Assembly: GCA_963849695.1 (NCBI GenBank)
Contig: CAWKIT010000024.1
Coordinates: forward strand, 1-64,000
Direction of reading: 5' to 3'
Source: DASSUW01 sp963849695
GTDB lineage: Bacteria; Actinomycetota; Thermoleophilia; Solirubrobacterales; Solirubrobacteraceae
Length of the DNA stretch: 64,000 bases
Shown here in pieces: positions 16,134 to 23,021 of the stretch. Position 1 is the stretch's first letter. The number at the start of each line of letters is the position of its first letter. A model generated the notes under the pieces. The model saw only the letters and a program-made list of their open reading frames with translations. It had not been told where the DNA came from and did no database searches. Position numbers and translations under genes: made by a program.

Positions 16134-16511
16134 TCAACCGACGCGGTGCGCCGCCGCCCGGTCGTCGTAGAGCGGCAGGTGCCCGGTGACACCGGCGACG
16201 TCGAACAGGCGCCGGACAGTCCCGGCCGGGCAGATGACCGCCAGCTGCCGGTTGAGGTCGCGCACGCGGCTGCGCGTGTCGAGGAGCACGTGCAGCCCCG
16301 ACGAGTCCATGAACCGCGTGTGCGTCAGGTCGATCCACAGCTCGGCCGCGCCGCCGGCGAGGGCGGCCTCGACCGCGGCCGACAGCACGCCGACCGAATC
16401 GAGGTCGATCTCGCCGCCGACCGCCAGCACCGTGCGGCGCCCGATCACCTGTTGCGTGACGAGCGCGTGCGCCCTGTCCGCCTGACCGGCAGTCGCCGAA
16501 CCCAACCTCAT
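16134..16511 (-). CDS. STAS-domain anti-sigma-factor antagonist
   Basis: This 125-residue single STAS domain carries the SpoIIAA-like phosphorylation loop FMDSSGLHVLL, in which the first Ser is the usual phospho-site. Proteins of this type, when dephosphorylated, sequester an anti-sigma kinase and free a SigB/SigF-type sigma factor. No anti-sigma kinase is encoded nearby. It follows the NmrA gene on the same strand after 86 bp. Confidence 0.88.
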   Translation of the reverse strand: MRLGSATAGQADRAHALVTQQVIGRRTVLAVGGEIDLDSVGVLSAAVEAALAGGAAELWIDLTHTRFMDSSGLHVLLDTRSRVRDLNRQLAVICPAGTVRRLFDVAGVTGHLPLYDDRAAAHRVG

Positions 16512-16597
16512 GAGCACTACTCTTCTGCGCCCGGCCGGAATCGACCTGCGTGCTGTCCTGGCTCTGACCGCAGCGCGCGGACGGGGCGGGCGGGTGT

Positions 16598-17440
16598 TCA
16601 GGCCGCGATCGAGCGGCTCCAGGCGCCCTCGGCGGCTGCGCGGCGGGCGAAGGCGCTGAAGTCGCGCGGCTCGCGGCCGAGCGCACGCTGCACGCCGTCG
16701 GCGAGCTCCTGGTTGCGGCCGTCGAGGACGTCGGTGAACAGGTAGCGCAGCAGCGCGATCAGGTCGCGCGGCACGTCGTCCGCCGCCAACCCCGCCTCGA
16801 ACGCCTCGATCGGGATCGGCGTGTAGCGCAACGATCTGCCGGTCGCGCTGCCGATCTCGGCGACGGCCTCCGCGAAGGTGAGCGGCCGCGGGCCCGTCAG
16901 CTCGTACAGGCGGCCGGCGTGCCCGTCCTCGGTCAGCGCGGCCACCGCGACGTCGGCGATGTCCTCGGCGTCGACGAAGGGCTCGAGCACGTCGCCGGCG
17001 GGGAGCGCCAGCTCGCCCGCGGCCAGCGGCTCCTTGAAGTACCCCTCGTTGAAGTTCTGCATGAACCAGCCGCAGCGGACGATCGTCCACTCGGCGCCCG
17101 ATGCCTTCAGCGCCTCCTCGGCGCGCTCGGCCTCCTCCTCGCCGCGTCCCGACAGGAGCACGAGCCGGTGCGTACCGGCCGCCATCGCGCGCTCGGCGAG
17201 CGCGCCGATCAGCTTGGACGTCCCGGGGACCGCGATGTCGGGGTAGTAGGACACGTACGCAGCGGACGCGCCGCGCAGGGCGGGCTCCCACGTGCCGCGG
17301 TCGTCCCAGTCGAACGGCGGCTCGCCGGCGCGCGAGCCGATCCGAGCCGGCACGCCCTGCGCCTTCAGCCGCTCTGCGACGCGGCGCCCGGTCTTGCCGG
17401 TGCCGCCGATCACCAGGATGGTCTGGTCGTTGGTGTTCAT
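16598..17440 (-). CDS. NmrA-like NAD(P)-binding protein
   Basis: This 280-residue atypical short-chain dehydrogenase has an N-terminal Rossmann motif (ILVIGGTGKTGRRVAERL). The IVRCGWFMQNFNEGYF segment and the AFVDAEDIADVAVAAL-like stretch are typical of NmrA/QOR2-type NAD(P)H-sensing or quinone-reducing proteins. The catalytic Tyr-x-x-x-Lys of classical dehydrogenases is not evident. The start is the ATG at 17440, divergent from the membrane protein gene. Confidence 0.85.
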   Translation of the reverse strand: MNTNDQTILVIGGTGKTGRRVAERLKAQGVPARIGSRAGEPPFDWDDRGTWEPALRGASAAYVSYYPDIAVPGTSKLIGALAERAMAAGTHRLVLLSGRGEEEAERAEEALKASGAEWTIVRCGWFMQNFNEGYFKEPLAAGELALPAGDVLEPFVDAEDIADVAVAALTEDGHAGRLYELTGPRPLTFAEAVAEIGSATGRSLRYTPIPIEAFEAGLAADDVPRDLIALLRYLFTDVLDGRNQELADGVQRALGREPRDFSAFARRAAAEGAWSRSIAA

Positions 17441-17474
17441 GCGTCCAGTGTGCGAGGCATCAGCGCGACTGTCT

Positions 17475-19403
17475 ATGACCAGAGATCGCCGGTTCATGCC
17501 CGATCGTCCGCGTGATCGGGCTCCCGCCGGGCGCCGTCCGGCGCCGAGCCGCGGCGGCTTGACCCGGGCGCGCTTCTATCATCGTCCGCCCTTGTCGGGG
17601 CTCGGATCCTGGTTCACGCGAGCACGGCTCGAGAGCCTCGCGGCGTTCGCGGCGTGCTTCGCCGCCGCCTGGCTGATCTCGCTGAACCTGCTGAAGCCGA
17701 ACGCGTTCTCGGCCGACGCGTTCGTGCACCAGTTCTGGATGTGGCAGTGGCGTGATCCGCAGCTGTTCACCGACACCCTGACCGCCGACCTGCGCGGTTC
17801 GGCGCGCTACCCCGACGGCTACGAGGCGCTGTTCTGGCTCGCCACGCAGCTCGGGAGCCCGATCGTGTTCGGCGAGTGGCTGGGCGTGGCGCTGATGGCG
17901 GTGTCGGGGTGGCTGGTGTGGGCGATCGTCCGCGACCACAGCTCATGGCGCCCGGCGGCGTGGATCGCGGCCGGCCTGTTCCTGGCGTTGATCGACATCC
18001 ACCGCTTCTACGGCGGCTTCCCGCGCGCCTTCGTGCATCCCGTGGTGCTTCTCGCCGTGCTGCTGGCCATGCGGCGCCGCCACCTCGCGGCCGCCGTGGT
18101 GGCCGCCGGGGGCGCGCTGTTCTACCCGACCGCCGCGCTGCTGGCGACCGGGGTGCTGCTCGTCTCCTCGGTCGGGTGGTCTCGTCGCCGGCCGCGGCTC
18201 GAGACCCCCCGAATCTGGTTCGCGCTGCTGGCGCTGGCCGGGACGGTCGCCGCCGTGCTCGGACCGGCGCTGGCGGCCGGCGGCGCGCCCGACGTGTTCA
18301 CCGCGGACGAGGCCCGCCAGTACCCCGAATTCGGCCCTGACGGCGGGCTGAGCTTCTTCGTGCCGTCGACGATCGAGTACCTCGAGCAGAACCGCAGCGG
18401 GTTCAACCTGCGCGGCTCGGGCAGCATCCTCGCGCTCGCCGCCCTCGCTCTGCTCGTCGCGCGGCCCGCCAACCTGCGGCTGCTGCGGAGGGAGGTGCTG
18501 GCCATGCCGGTGGTGGCGCTCGTTGGGTTTGCGGCGGCGCACGCCGTCCTGTTCCGGCTCTACCTCCCCCACCGCTTCACGTATCCGCTCGTCGCCTTCT
18601 TCGCGATCACGATCGCCGTCTCGCTGCGGCCGACATGGACCGCCCTGTGGTCGGGCCCGGGCCCGCGGCTGCGGGCGTTCCTGATGCTCGCGGCGCCGCT
18701 CGCCGTCTTCGGCGTCGCTGTCTACCTGTTCCCGCTCGGCCCGACCGAGCAGCTCGTCGATCCGTGGACGGCGGTGGCAGTCGCGGTGGGCGCGCTCGTG
18801 CTTGCCGGCGCTGTGGCACTCGTGCTTCGGCGGGCACCCGAGCGGAGCGTGCCGGCGATCGGGGCGATCGTCACCGCGCTCGCAGTCGGCGGCGCGATGC
18901 TGGCCGCCACCGACGAGTGGGCACGCGGCACGCTCTGCGCGAACACCGGCGCGGCCGCGTACCTCGCGAGCCTGCCGAAGGACGCGGTGATCGCGGGCGA
19001 CCCCGGAGACCTGCGCTGCATCCCCGCGACTGCGCGCCGCCCGGTCGTCATCTCGACGCAGCTGGCTCCCGCCTATGAGAAGGAGTACTTCCTGCGCGGC
19101 CGCGAACGGATGTTCGCGACGCTGCGCGCCTACTACGGCCCCTCGGAGGCCGCGATCGGCGAGCTCGGCGAGCGCTACGGCGCGACCCACCTGTGGGTGC
19201 GGCCCGACGCTGTCCGGCAGGTCATGGCGTCCGGTGGCGGCCGCTGGCGCCACGGTGATGCTCCGTACGGGGCGTTCGTCTCGCAGCTGCTCCAGTCCGG
19301 CGAGCCGGCGGTCCTGAACCTGCCGGCCGCCTGCCGCCGCTGGCGCAACCAGTCGTCCGAGGTGTACGACATCCGCTGCATCGCAGACCGCGCGCGGAGC
19401 TGA
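17475..19403 (+). CDS. Polytopic membrane protein, unassigned family
   Basis: The 642-residue product has roughly 11-13 hydrophobic segments starting near residue 50. A soluble C-terminal part of about 130 residues ends in RWRNQSSEVYDIRCIADRARS. The plan of many helices then a periplasmic or cytosolic tail resembles GT-C-type glycosyltransferases and the hypothetical membrane proteins often found with them. An acidic pair near the first loop (ADAFVHQFWMWQWRD) could be catalytic, but I do not identify the family. An alternative ATG lies at 17496. Confidence 0.7.
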   Translation: MTRDRRFMPDRPRDRAPAGRRPAPSRGGLTRARFYHRPPLSGLGSWFTRARLESLAAFAACFAAAWLISLNLLKPNAFSADAFVHQFWMWQWRDPQLFTDTLTADLRGSARYPDGYEALFWLATQLGSPIVFGEWLGVALMAVSGWLVWAIVRDHSSWRPAAWIAAGLFLALIDIHRFYGGFPRAFVHPVVLLAVLLAMRRRHLAAAVVAAGGALFYPTAALLATGVLLVSSVGWSRRRPRLETPRIWFALLALAGTVAAVLGPALAAGGAPDVFTADEARQYPEFGPDGGLSFFVPSTIEYLEQNRSGFNLRGSGSILALAALALLVARPANLRLLRREVLAMPVVALVGFAAAHAVLFRLYLPHRFTYPLVAFFAITIAVSLRPTWTALWSGPGPRLRAFLMLAAPLAVFGVAVYLFPLGPTEQLVDPWTAVAVAVGALVLAGAVALVLRRAPERSVPAIGAIVTALAVGGAMLAATDEWARGTLCANTGAAAYLASLPKDAVIAGDPGDLRCIPATARRPVVISTQLAPAYEKEYFLRGRERMFATLRAYYGPSEAAIGELGERYGATHLWVRPDAVRQVMASGGGRWRHGDAPYGAFVSQLLQSGEPAVLNLPAACRRWRNQSSEVYDIRCIADRARS

Positions 19404-19415
19404 CCTGAGCCGGCA

Positions 19416-19448
19416 CGTCCGCGCGCGGCGCACTCCCACGCGCGGACG
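19416..19448 (+). terminator. Stem-loop after the membrane protein gene
   Basis: CGTCCGCGCG pairs perfectly with CGCGCGGACG around a 13-nt loop, 12 bp after the stop codon. There is no T tract. Confidence 0.5.
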
Positions 19449-19651
19449 GCGTCTCGGCCAACCGTTCGCGGCCCGGTGAAGACCCGCCCCTGGCGGGCGA
19501 GGCCGGCCCCACCGGACCGCGAACTGCGGTCACTGTATGCCAGCCACCGCGCCGTGTCTGCTACCCGGACGACCAGTTCCGGGGCCTCGCAACACCGGGC
19601 GTCGTGCCCGTCGCACGGCGACGAGGACCGGGTGATCAGGCGCCGAATAGA

Positions 19652-19681
19652 TCACCCTGAGCGGGTGATGCCCGTTCACCC
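19652..19681 (+). promoter_or_regulatory. Regulon box 1 (TCACCC-N5-GGGTGA-N7-TCACCC)
   Basis: TCACCC 19652-19657, 5-nt spacer, GGGTGA 19663-19668, 7-nt spacer, TCACCC 19676-19681. It is 42 bp before the DUF7144-like ATG. All three half-sites match the shared pattern perfectly. Confidence 0.8.
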
Positions 19682-19723
19682 ACGCCGGGGCCACGATGAC
19701 CTCGCCGACGAAAGGGGTATTGC

Positions 19724-20140
19724 ATGTCAACACGGACACAACCGCCGCAGGACGAGCAGGTCTCCGGATGGGCGATCGGCGGCATCGCGTTCGCCGCGAC
19801 CATCATGGTGCTGATCGGCGTCTTCCAGATCCTCGCCGGCCTCGTCGCGATCTTCAACGACGAGTTCTACATCGTCGCGCAGAACTACACGTTCGACCTC
19901 GACGTCAGCGCGTGGGGCTGGATCCACCTGCTGGTCGGCATCGCCGTCCTGGCGACCGGGTTCGGGCTGTTCAGCCGGCGCCCGTGGGCCGGCGTCGCGG
20001 CGATCATGCTCTGCATGCTCAGCGCCCTGGTCAATTTCTTCTTCATCCCGTACTACCCGATCTGGTCGCTGGTCGTGATCGCCCTCGACATCTGGGTCAT
20101 CTGGTCGGTCACGCGGGCCGGCGCGCTCGACAGCACCTGA
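19724..20140 (+). CDS. Four-helix membrane protein, DUF7144-like
   Basis: This 138-residue protein has a Gln-rich N-terminus and four membrane helices (about 16-40, 63-80, 87-108 and 113-130). The WGWIHLLVGIAVLATGFGLF and NFFFIPYYPIWSLVVIALDIWVIW segments match the actinobacterial family annotated as DUF7144. Function is unknown. ATG follows an AAAGGGG ribosome-binding site. Box 1 upstream places it in the putative membrane-protein regulon. Confidence 0.8.
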   Translation: MSTRTQPPQDEQVSGWAIGGIAFAATIMVLIGVFQILAGLVAIFNDEFYIVAQNYTFDLDVSAWGWIHLLVGIAVLATGFGLFSRRPWAGVAAIMLCMLSALVNFFFIPYYPIWSLVVIALDIWVIWSVTRAGALDST

Positions 20141-20152
20141 TCGCCACCGCTG

Positions 20153-20186
20153 CCGCCGCCGGCGACAACAGGGTCGCCGGCGGCGG
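20153..20186. terminator. Bidirectional terminator stem-loop
   Basis: CCGCCGCCGGCGAC (20153-20166) and its perfect complement (20173-20186) form a 14-bp stem with a 6-nt loop between convergent genes. It is strong enough to stop transcription from both sides. Confidence 0.7.
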
Positions 20187-20223
20187 TCGGTCGTACCGAC
20201 CTGCGGCGCAGCGGGCTGACCGC

Positions 20224-21306
20224 TCAGGTGGCGGTCACGGCCCGATAGCGGCGCGCGTGCCACGCGAACGCGCCGAGGCCGGCCGGGAGCGGCAGCCAAT
20301 ACGAGAACAGCCGGTAGACGAACGTGGCGAGCACCGCGGCGCCCGCGGAGACGCCGGCCAGCGCGAGCATGGCCGTCAGGCCCGCCTCGACGAACCCGAG
20401 CCCGCCCGGCGTGATCGGGATCTGCGCGAGCACCTGCGCGGCGCAGAACGCGAGCAGGACGAGCGACGGGCGCGGCTGCGACCCCACGGCCGCGAGCGCG
20501 GCGAGCAGGGTGGCGTAGTCGAACGCCCAGCGGCCGCTGGTCGCCGCCAGCGCGCGCTTCCAGCGCGGCCCGAGGGTGCCGACGATCCGGTCGCGCTCGC
20601 GCAGCAGGCGCTGGGGCAGCGCCCGCAGCGGCTCGGCGTGCCTCCGGATCCGGTTGCGGACGTTCTGGATCGCCCGCCCGACCCATGCCAGCACGCCGTC
20701 GTAGGCGATCAGCACCGCGCCGACCGCGAACAGCGCCACGAACACGGCGATCCCGACGGCAGCCGCCTCGAGCAGGTCGCGGCTGACGCCGCCGCGCAGG
20801 ATCGCCGGCACGGCGAGCACCGGCATCGCGAGCACGGCCGCGAACACGAGCAGGTTGCAGGCCGTCAGGCCCGCGACCGCCCGTCGGCGCGGCAGGCCGG
20901 CCTGCACCAGCATCCGGTACTGGAGCGCCGCGCCGACGGCCCCGCCGCCGGGGGCGATCTTCGCCAGCGCGTTGCCGGCGAGCTGCGACACGACCACGGC
21001 AGGGAACGTCGGCCCGCGCATCGCGAGGTACTGCAGCGCCCACAGGCACGCCAGCGAGGCGGTCTGCAGCACGAACATGAGCGCGAGCCAGGCGGGCGAC
21101 AGCTGGTCGAGGTCGTCCCAGGAGCCGAGCACGTCGATCAGGCTCGGAGCCACGAGGTAGAGCGAGATCCCGGTGACCGCGAGCAAGAACACGGTGCGGA
21201 CGATCCGCTGCCGCGCGGGCGGCGACGCCTCGCCGCGCTCGATCTCGTGCTCGGTGTCGGCGCGCTCCTCGATCGCGCGCTCGAGCCGGTCGCCGACCTC
21301 GGTCAT
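20224..21306 (-). CDS. YbhN/UPF0104-type integral membrane protein
   Basis: This 360-residue protein has about eight membrane helices. It shows the lysylphosphatidylglycerol-synthase-like transmembrane (UPF0104) pattern, including NALAKIAPGGGAVGAALQYRML and the late ITPGGLGFVEAGLTAML signature. Members without a fused synthetase domain, as here, have been linked to lipid handling or flipping, but the substrate is unknown. The start is the ATG at 21306, 24 bp from the nearest half-site of box 2, so the gene has its own regulated promoter. Confidence 0.85.
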   Translation of the reverse strand: MTEVGDRLERAIEERADTEHEIERGEASPPARQRIVRTVFLLAVTGISLYLVAPSLIDVLGSWDDLDQLSPAWLALMFVLQTASLACLWALQYLAMRGPTFPAVVVSQLAGNALAKIAPGGGAVGAALQYRMLVQAGLPRRRAVAGLTACNLLVFAAVLAMPVLAVPAILRGGVSRDLLEAAAVGIAVFVALFAVGAVLIAYDGVLAWVGRAIQNVRNRIRRHAEPLRALPQRLLRERDRIVGTLGPRWKRALAATSGRWAFDYATLLAALAAVGSQPRPSLVLLAFCAAQVLAQIPITPGGLGFVEAGLTAMLALAGVSAGAAVLATFVYRLFSYWLPLPAGLGAFAWHARRYRAVTAT

Positions 21307-21330
21307 CGCCGGCCAGAATACGAGTCGCGC

Positions 21331-21360
21331 GGGTGACGGCGGATCACCCGCATCGGGTGA
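21331..21360 (-). promoter_or_regulatory. Regulon box 2
   Basis: Read on the minus strand: TCACCC (21360-21355), N5, GGGTGA (21349-21344), N7, TCACCC (21336-21331). All three half-sites are perfect and point toward the UPF0104 gene. Confidence 0.8.
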
Positions 21361-21410
21361 CGCACCCACCGGCGACGAGGCGGTGGCACACCCGCCGGTC
21401 GAGGCCGTGG

Positions 21411-22085
21411 TCAGCCGAGTCCGCTGATCCCGTCGCCGATCAGCTTCGCGCCGATCACGAGGCACAGGACGGCCAGGATCGCCGCATTGCTGGCGGCCAT
21501 CCATGTCTTCAGGCCCTCGAGCAGCCGCCGCGCGCGGTCGCCCAGCGCGAAGTAGAGCGCGACCGGGATCCCCGGGCCGAGCGTGCCCACGAGGATGAAG
21601 ACGGCGAGCGCGATCGCCTGCTGACCGGTGCTGACGCCGGTCTGGGCGATCGCCGCAGCGGCGCCCACCGTGAGGAGCAGGTTCTTCGGGTTGATGCCGG
21701 ACAGCGCGGCCGCGATCGCCAGCGAGCGCGTGGGGGTGAACGTCTCGATCGTCCGCATCCAGCCCGGGAGCTCGGCCTCGGCGCCGTGGCGCGGGCGCCC
21801 GCGCCACTGCCTGACGGCGACGAGCGCGAGCAGCACGCCGAGCACGATCTTCAGCACGTCGACCCACGTGGCGGGCTCGGCTTCGTCGTTGGCGCCGGCG
21901 CCGCCGGCGACCGCGAGCACGATCGCGCCCACGACGGCGAGGCCGATCACCCAGCCGAGGACGAACGCCGGGCCGTTGGAGCGGGCGCGCGGCGTGCTGA
22001 GCATCAGCACGACGGCGACGATCGGGATCGGGCTCAGCGCGACGCCGACGCCCAGCGACAGGATCTCGCCGATCGCGTCAGCCAC
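21411..22085 (-). CDS. GAP/LysE-like membrane exporter family protein
   Basis: This 224-residue protein has about six membrane helices. The segment GVGVALSPIPIVAVVLMLSTPRA and the motif INPKNLLLTVGAAAAIAQ are typical of the GAP/Sap-type relatives of LysE exporters. Some members export peptidoglycolipids in mycobacteria, and others have no known substrate. It starts 30 bp after the HdeD gene's stop on the same strand and probably shares its transcript and thus the divergent box 3. Confidence 0.82.
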   Translation of the reverse strand: MADAIGEILSLGVGVALSPIPIVAVVLMLSTPRARSNGPAFVLGWVIGLAVVGAIVLAVAGGAGANDEAEPATWVDVLKIVLGVLLALVAVRQWRGRPRHGAEAELPGWMRTIETFTPTRSLAIAAALSGINPKNLLLTVGAAAAIAQTGVSTGQQAIALAVFILVGTLGPGIPVALYFALGDRARRLLEGLKTWMAASNAAILAVLCLVIGAKLIGDGISGLG

Positions 22086-22115
22086 CGCGGGGCACCCATG
22101 CCATCCGCTCGGGCA

Positions 22116-22679
22116 CTACGGCGGGGACGGTAGCGCCCGGCTCCGGGCGTGCCGGGCGCCGCGCAGCTTGAACGCGACCCACACCATGAACGCGCCGCGG
22201 ATCAGCAGCGAGATCGCGAACAGGATCGCGAGCGTCACGAGACTCAGCTCCGGCAGCGACAGGATCAGGATGCCGAGGATGACGTCGATGATCCCGAGCC
22301 CCATCTGCAGCGCGCGGTCCTCGAGCGTCGAGAACGAGCGGATGAAGCGCACGATGCCGGCGACCACGAGGTAGATGCCGAGGACGACCACGATCGCGAG
22401 CAGGCTCTCCCCCGGCCGCCGCAGGCAGATCAGGCCCGCGACGATCGAGAGCACGCCGACGATCGCCGCCAGCACGCGCGACTCATGGTCCCCGGCGATC
22501 GCCTCGGCGATCTCGATCCCGCCGGAGAACAGCAGCCCGACGCCGACGATGATGCCGAGCGCCAGCAGCGTGATGTCCGGATAGACGATCGCCAGGATGC
22601 CGGCGATGATCGACACCAGGCCGACGACCAGGAACAGCCACCAGTTGCGGCCGATCTCGGGGATCTCGGAGACCGTCAC
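22116..22679 (-). CDS. HdeD-family acid-resistance membrane protein
   Basis: This 187-residue protein is built of six membrane helices in three DUF308 hairpins (WWLFLVVGLVSIIAGILAIVYPDITLLAL, then two weaker repeats). E. coli HdeD is needed for acid resistance at high cell density. The function in actinobacteria is inferred only from similarity. It is transcribed away from box 3, whose symmetric half-sites can serve both directions, and probably forms an operon with the GAP-family gene. Confidence 0.88.
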   Translation of the reverse strand: MTVSEIPEIGRNWWLFLVVGLVSIIAGILAIVYPDITLLALGIIVGVGLLFSGGIEIAEAIAGDHESRVLAAIVGVLSIVAGLICLRRPGESLLAIVVVLGIYLVVAGIVRFIRSFSTLEDRALQMGLGIIDVILGILILSLPELSLVTLAILFAISLLIRGAFMVWVAFKLRGARHARSRALPSPP

Positions 22680-22744
22680 TACGCGGCCGCCCCCTCGGCG
22701 GTCGCGACCAGATCGCTCATATGGGACAACGGTCGCGCGTGGCG

Positions 22745-22787
22745 GGGTGACTCGGCATCACCCTCGCCGGGTGAAGCGAGATCACCC
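22745..22787. promoter_or_regulatory. Regulon box 3, bidirectional (four half-sites)
   Basis: GGGTGA 22745-22750, N7, TCACCC 22758-22763, N5, GGGTGA 22769-22774, N7, TCACCC 22782-22787. The array is symmetric, so the three-half-site pattern reads in both directions: left to hdeD and right to the 68-residue protein gene. Confidence 0.85.
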
Positions 22788-22812
22788 CGCGGGCCGTCAG
22801 GGTGGAGACGGA

Positions 22813-23019
22813 ATGCCGACCGCGAGCTACGAGATCCGCATCCGCGGCCGGGTGACCGAACCGCTGCTGTCGAGCTTCGAGGGCATGTCCAGCACGTTCG
22901 AGCCCGTCGAGACGGTCCTTCACGGGCCGGTCCGCGACCAGGCCGAGCTGCACGGGCTGATCGATCGGATCCAGGCGCTCGGCCTCGAGCTGGTCGAGGT
23001 CCGCCGCCTCCCGACCTGA
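22813..23019 (+). CDS. Small conserved protein, 68 residues
   Basis: The product reads SYEIRIRGRVTEPLL at the start and IDRIQALGLELVEVRRLP at the end. I recall this pattern from short actinobacterial proteins often encoded beside MalT-like LuxR regulators, but no function is known. It could form a small alpha/beta domain. The ATG follows a GGTGGAG ribosome-binding site and lies 25 bp after box 3. It converges on the LuxR gene with a 2-bp gap. Confidence 0.7.
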   Translation: MPTASYEIRIRGRVTEPLLSSFEGMSSTFEPVETVLHGPVRDQAELHGLIDRIQALGLELVEVRRLPT

Positions 23020-23021
23020 GG

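Larger units (their letters stand above)
19404..19723. other. Intergenic region with terminator and regulon box 1
   Basis: This 320-bp stretch has no convincing gene. CGTCCGCGCG/CGCGCGGACG (19416-19448) is a 10-bp stem suited to termination after the membrane protein. CCCGCC-cct-GGCGGG at 19483-19497 is a smaller hairpin. The right half carries regulon box 1 (19652-19681) and the promoter of the DUF7144-like gene. Confidence 0.6.

Noticed and set aside
13016..16192. A 1058-residue minus-strand frame opposite the GH15 gene
   Set aside because: It is low-complexity antisense of a clear secreted glucoamylase. Only its GH4-like segment (13632-13819) has homology-like content.
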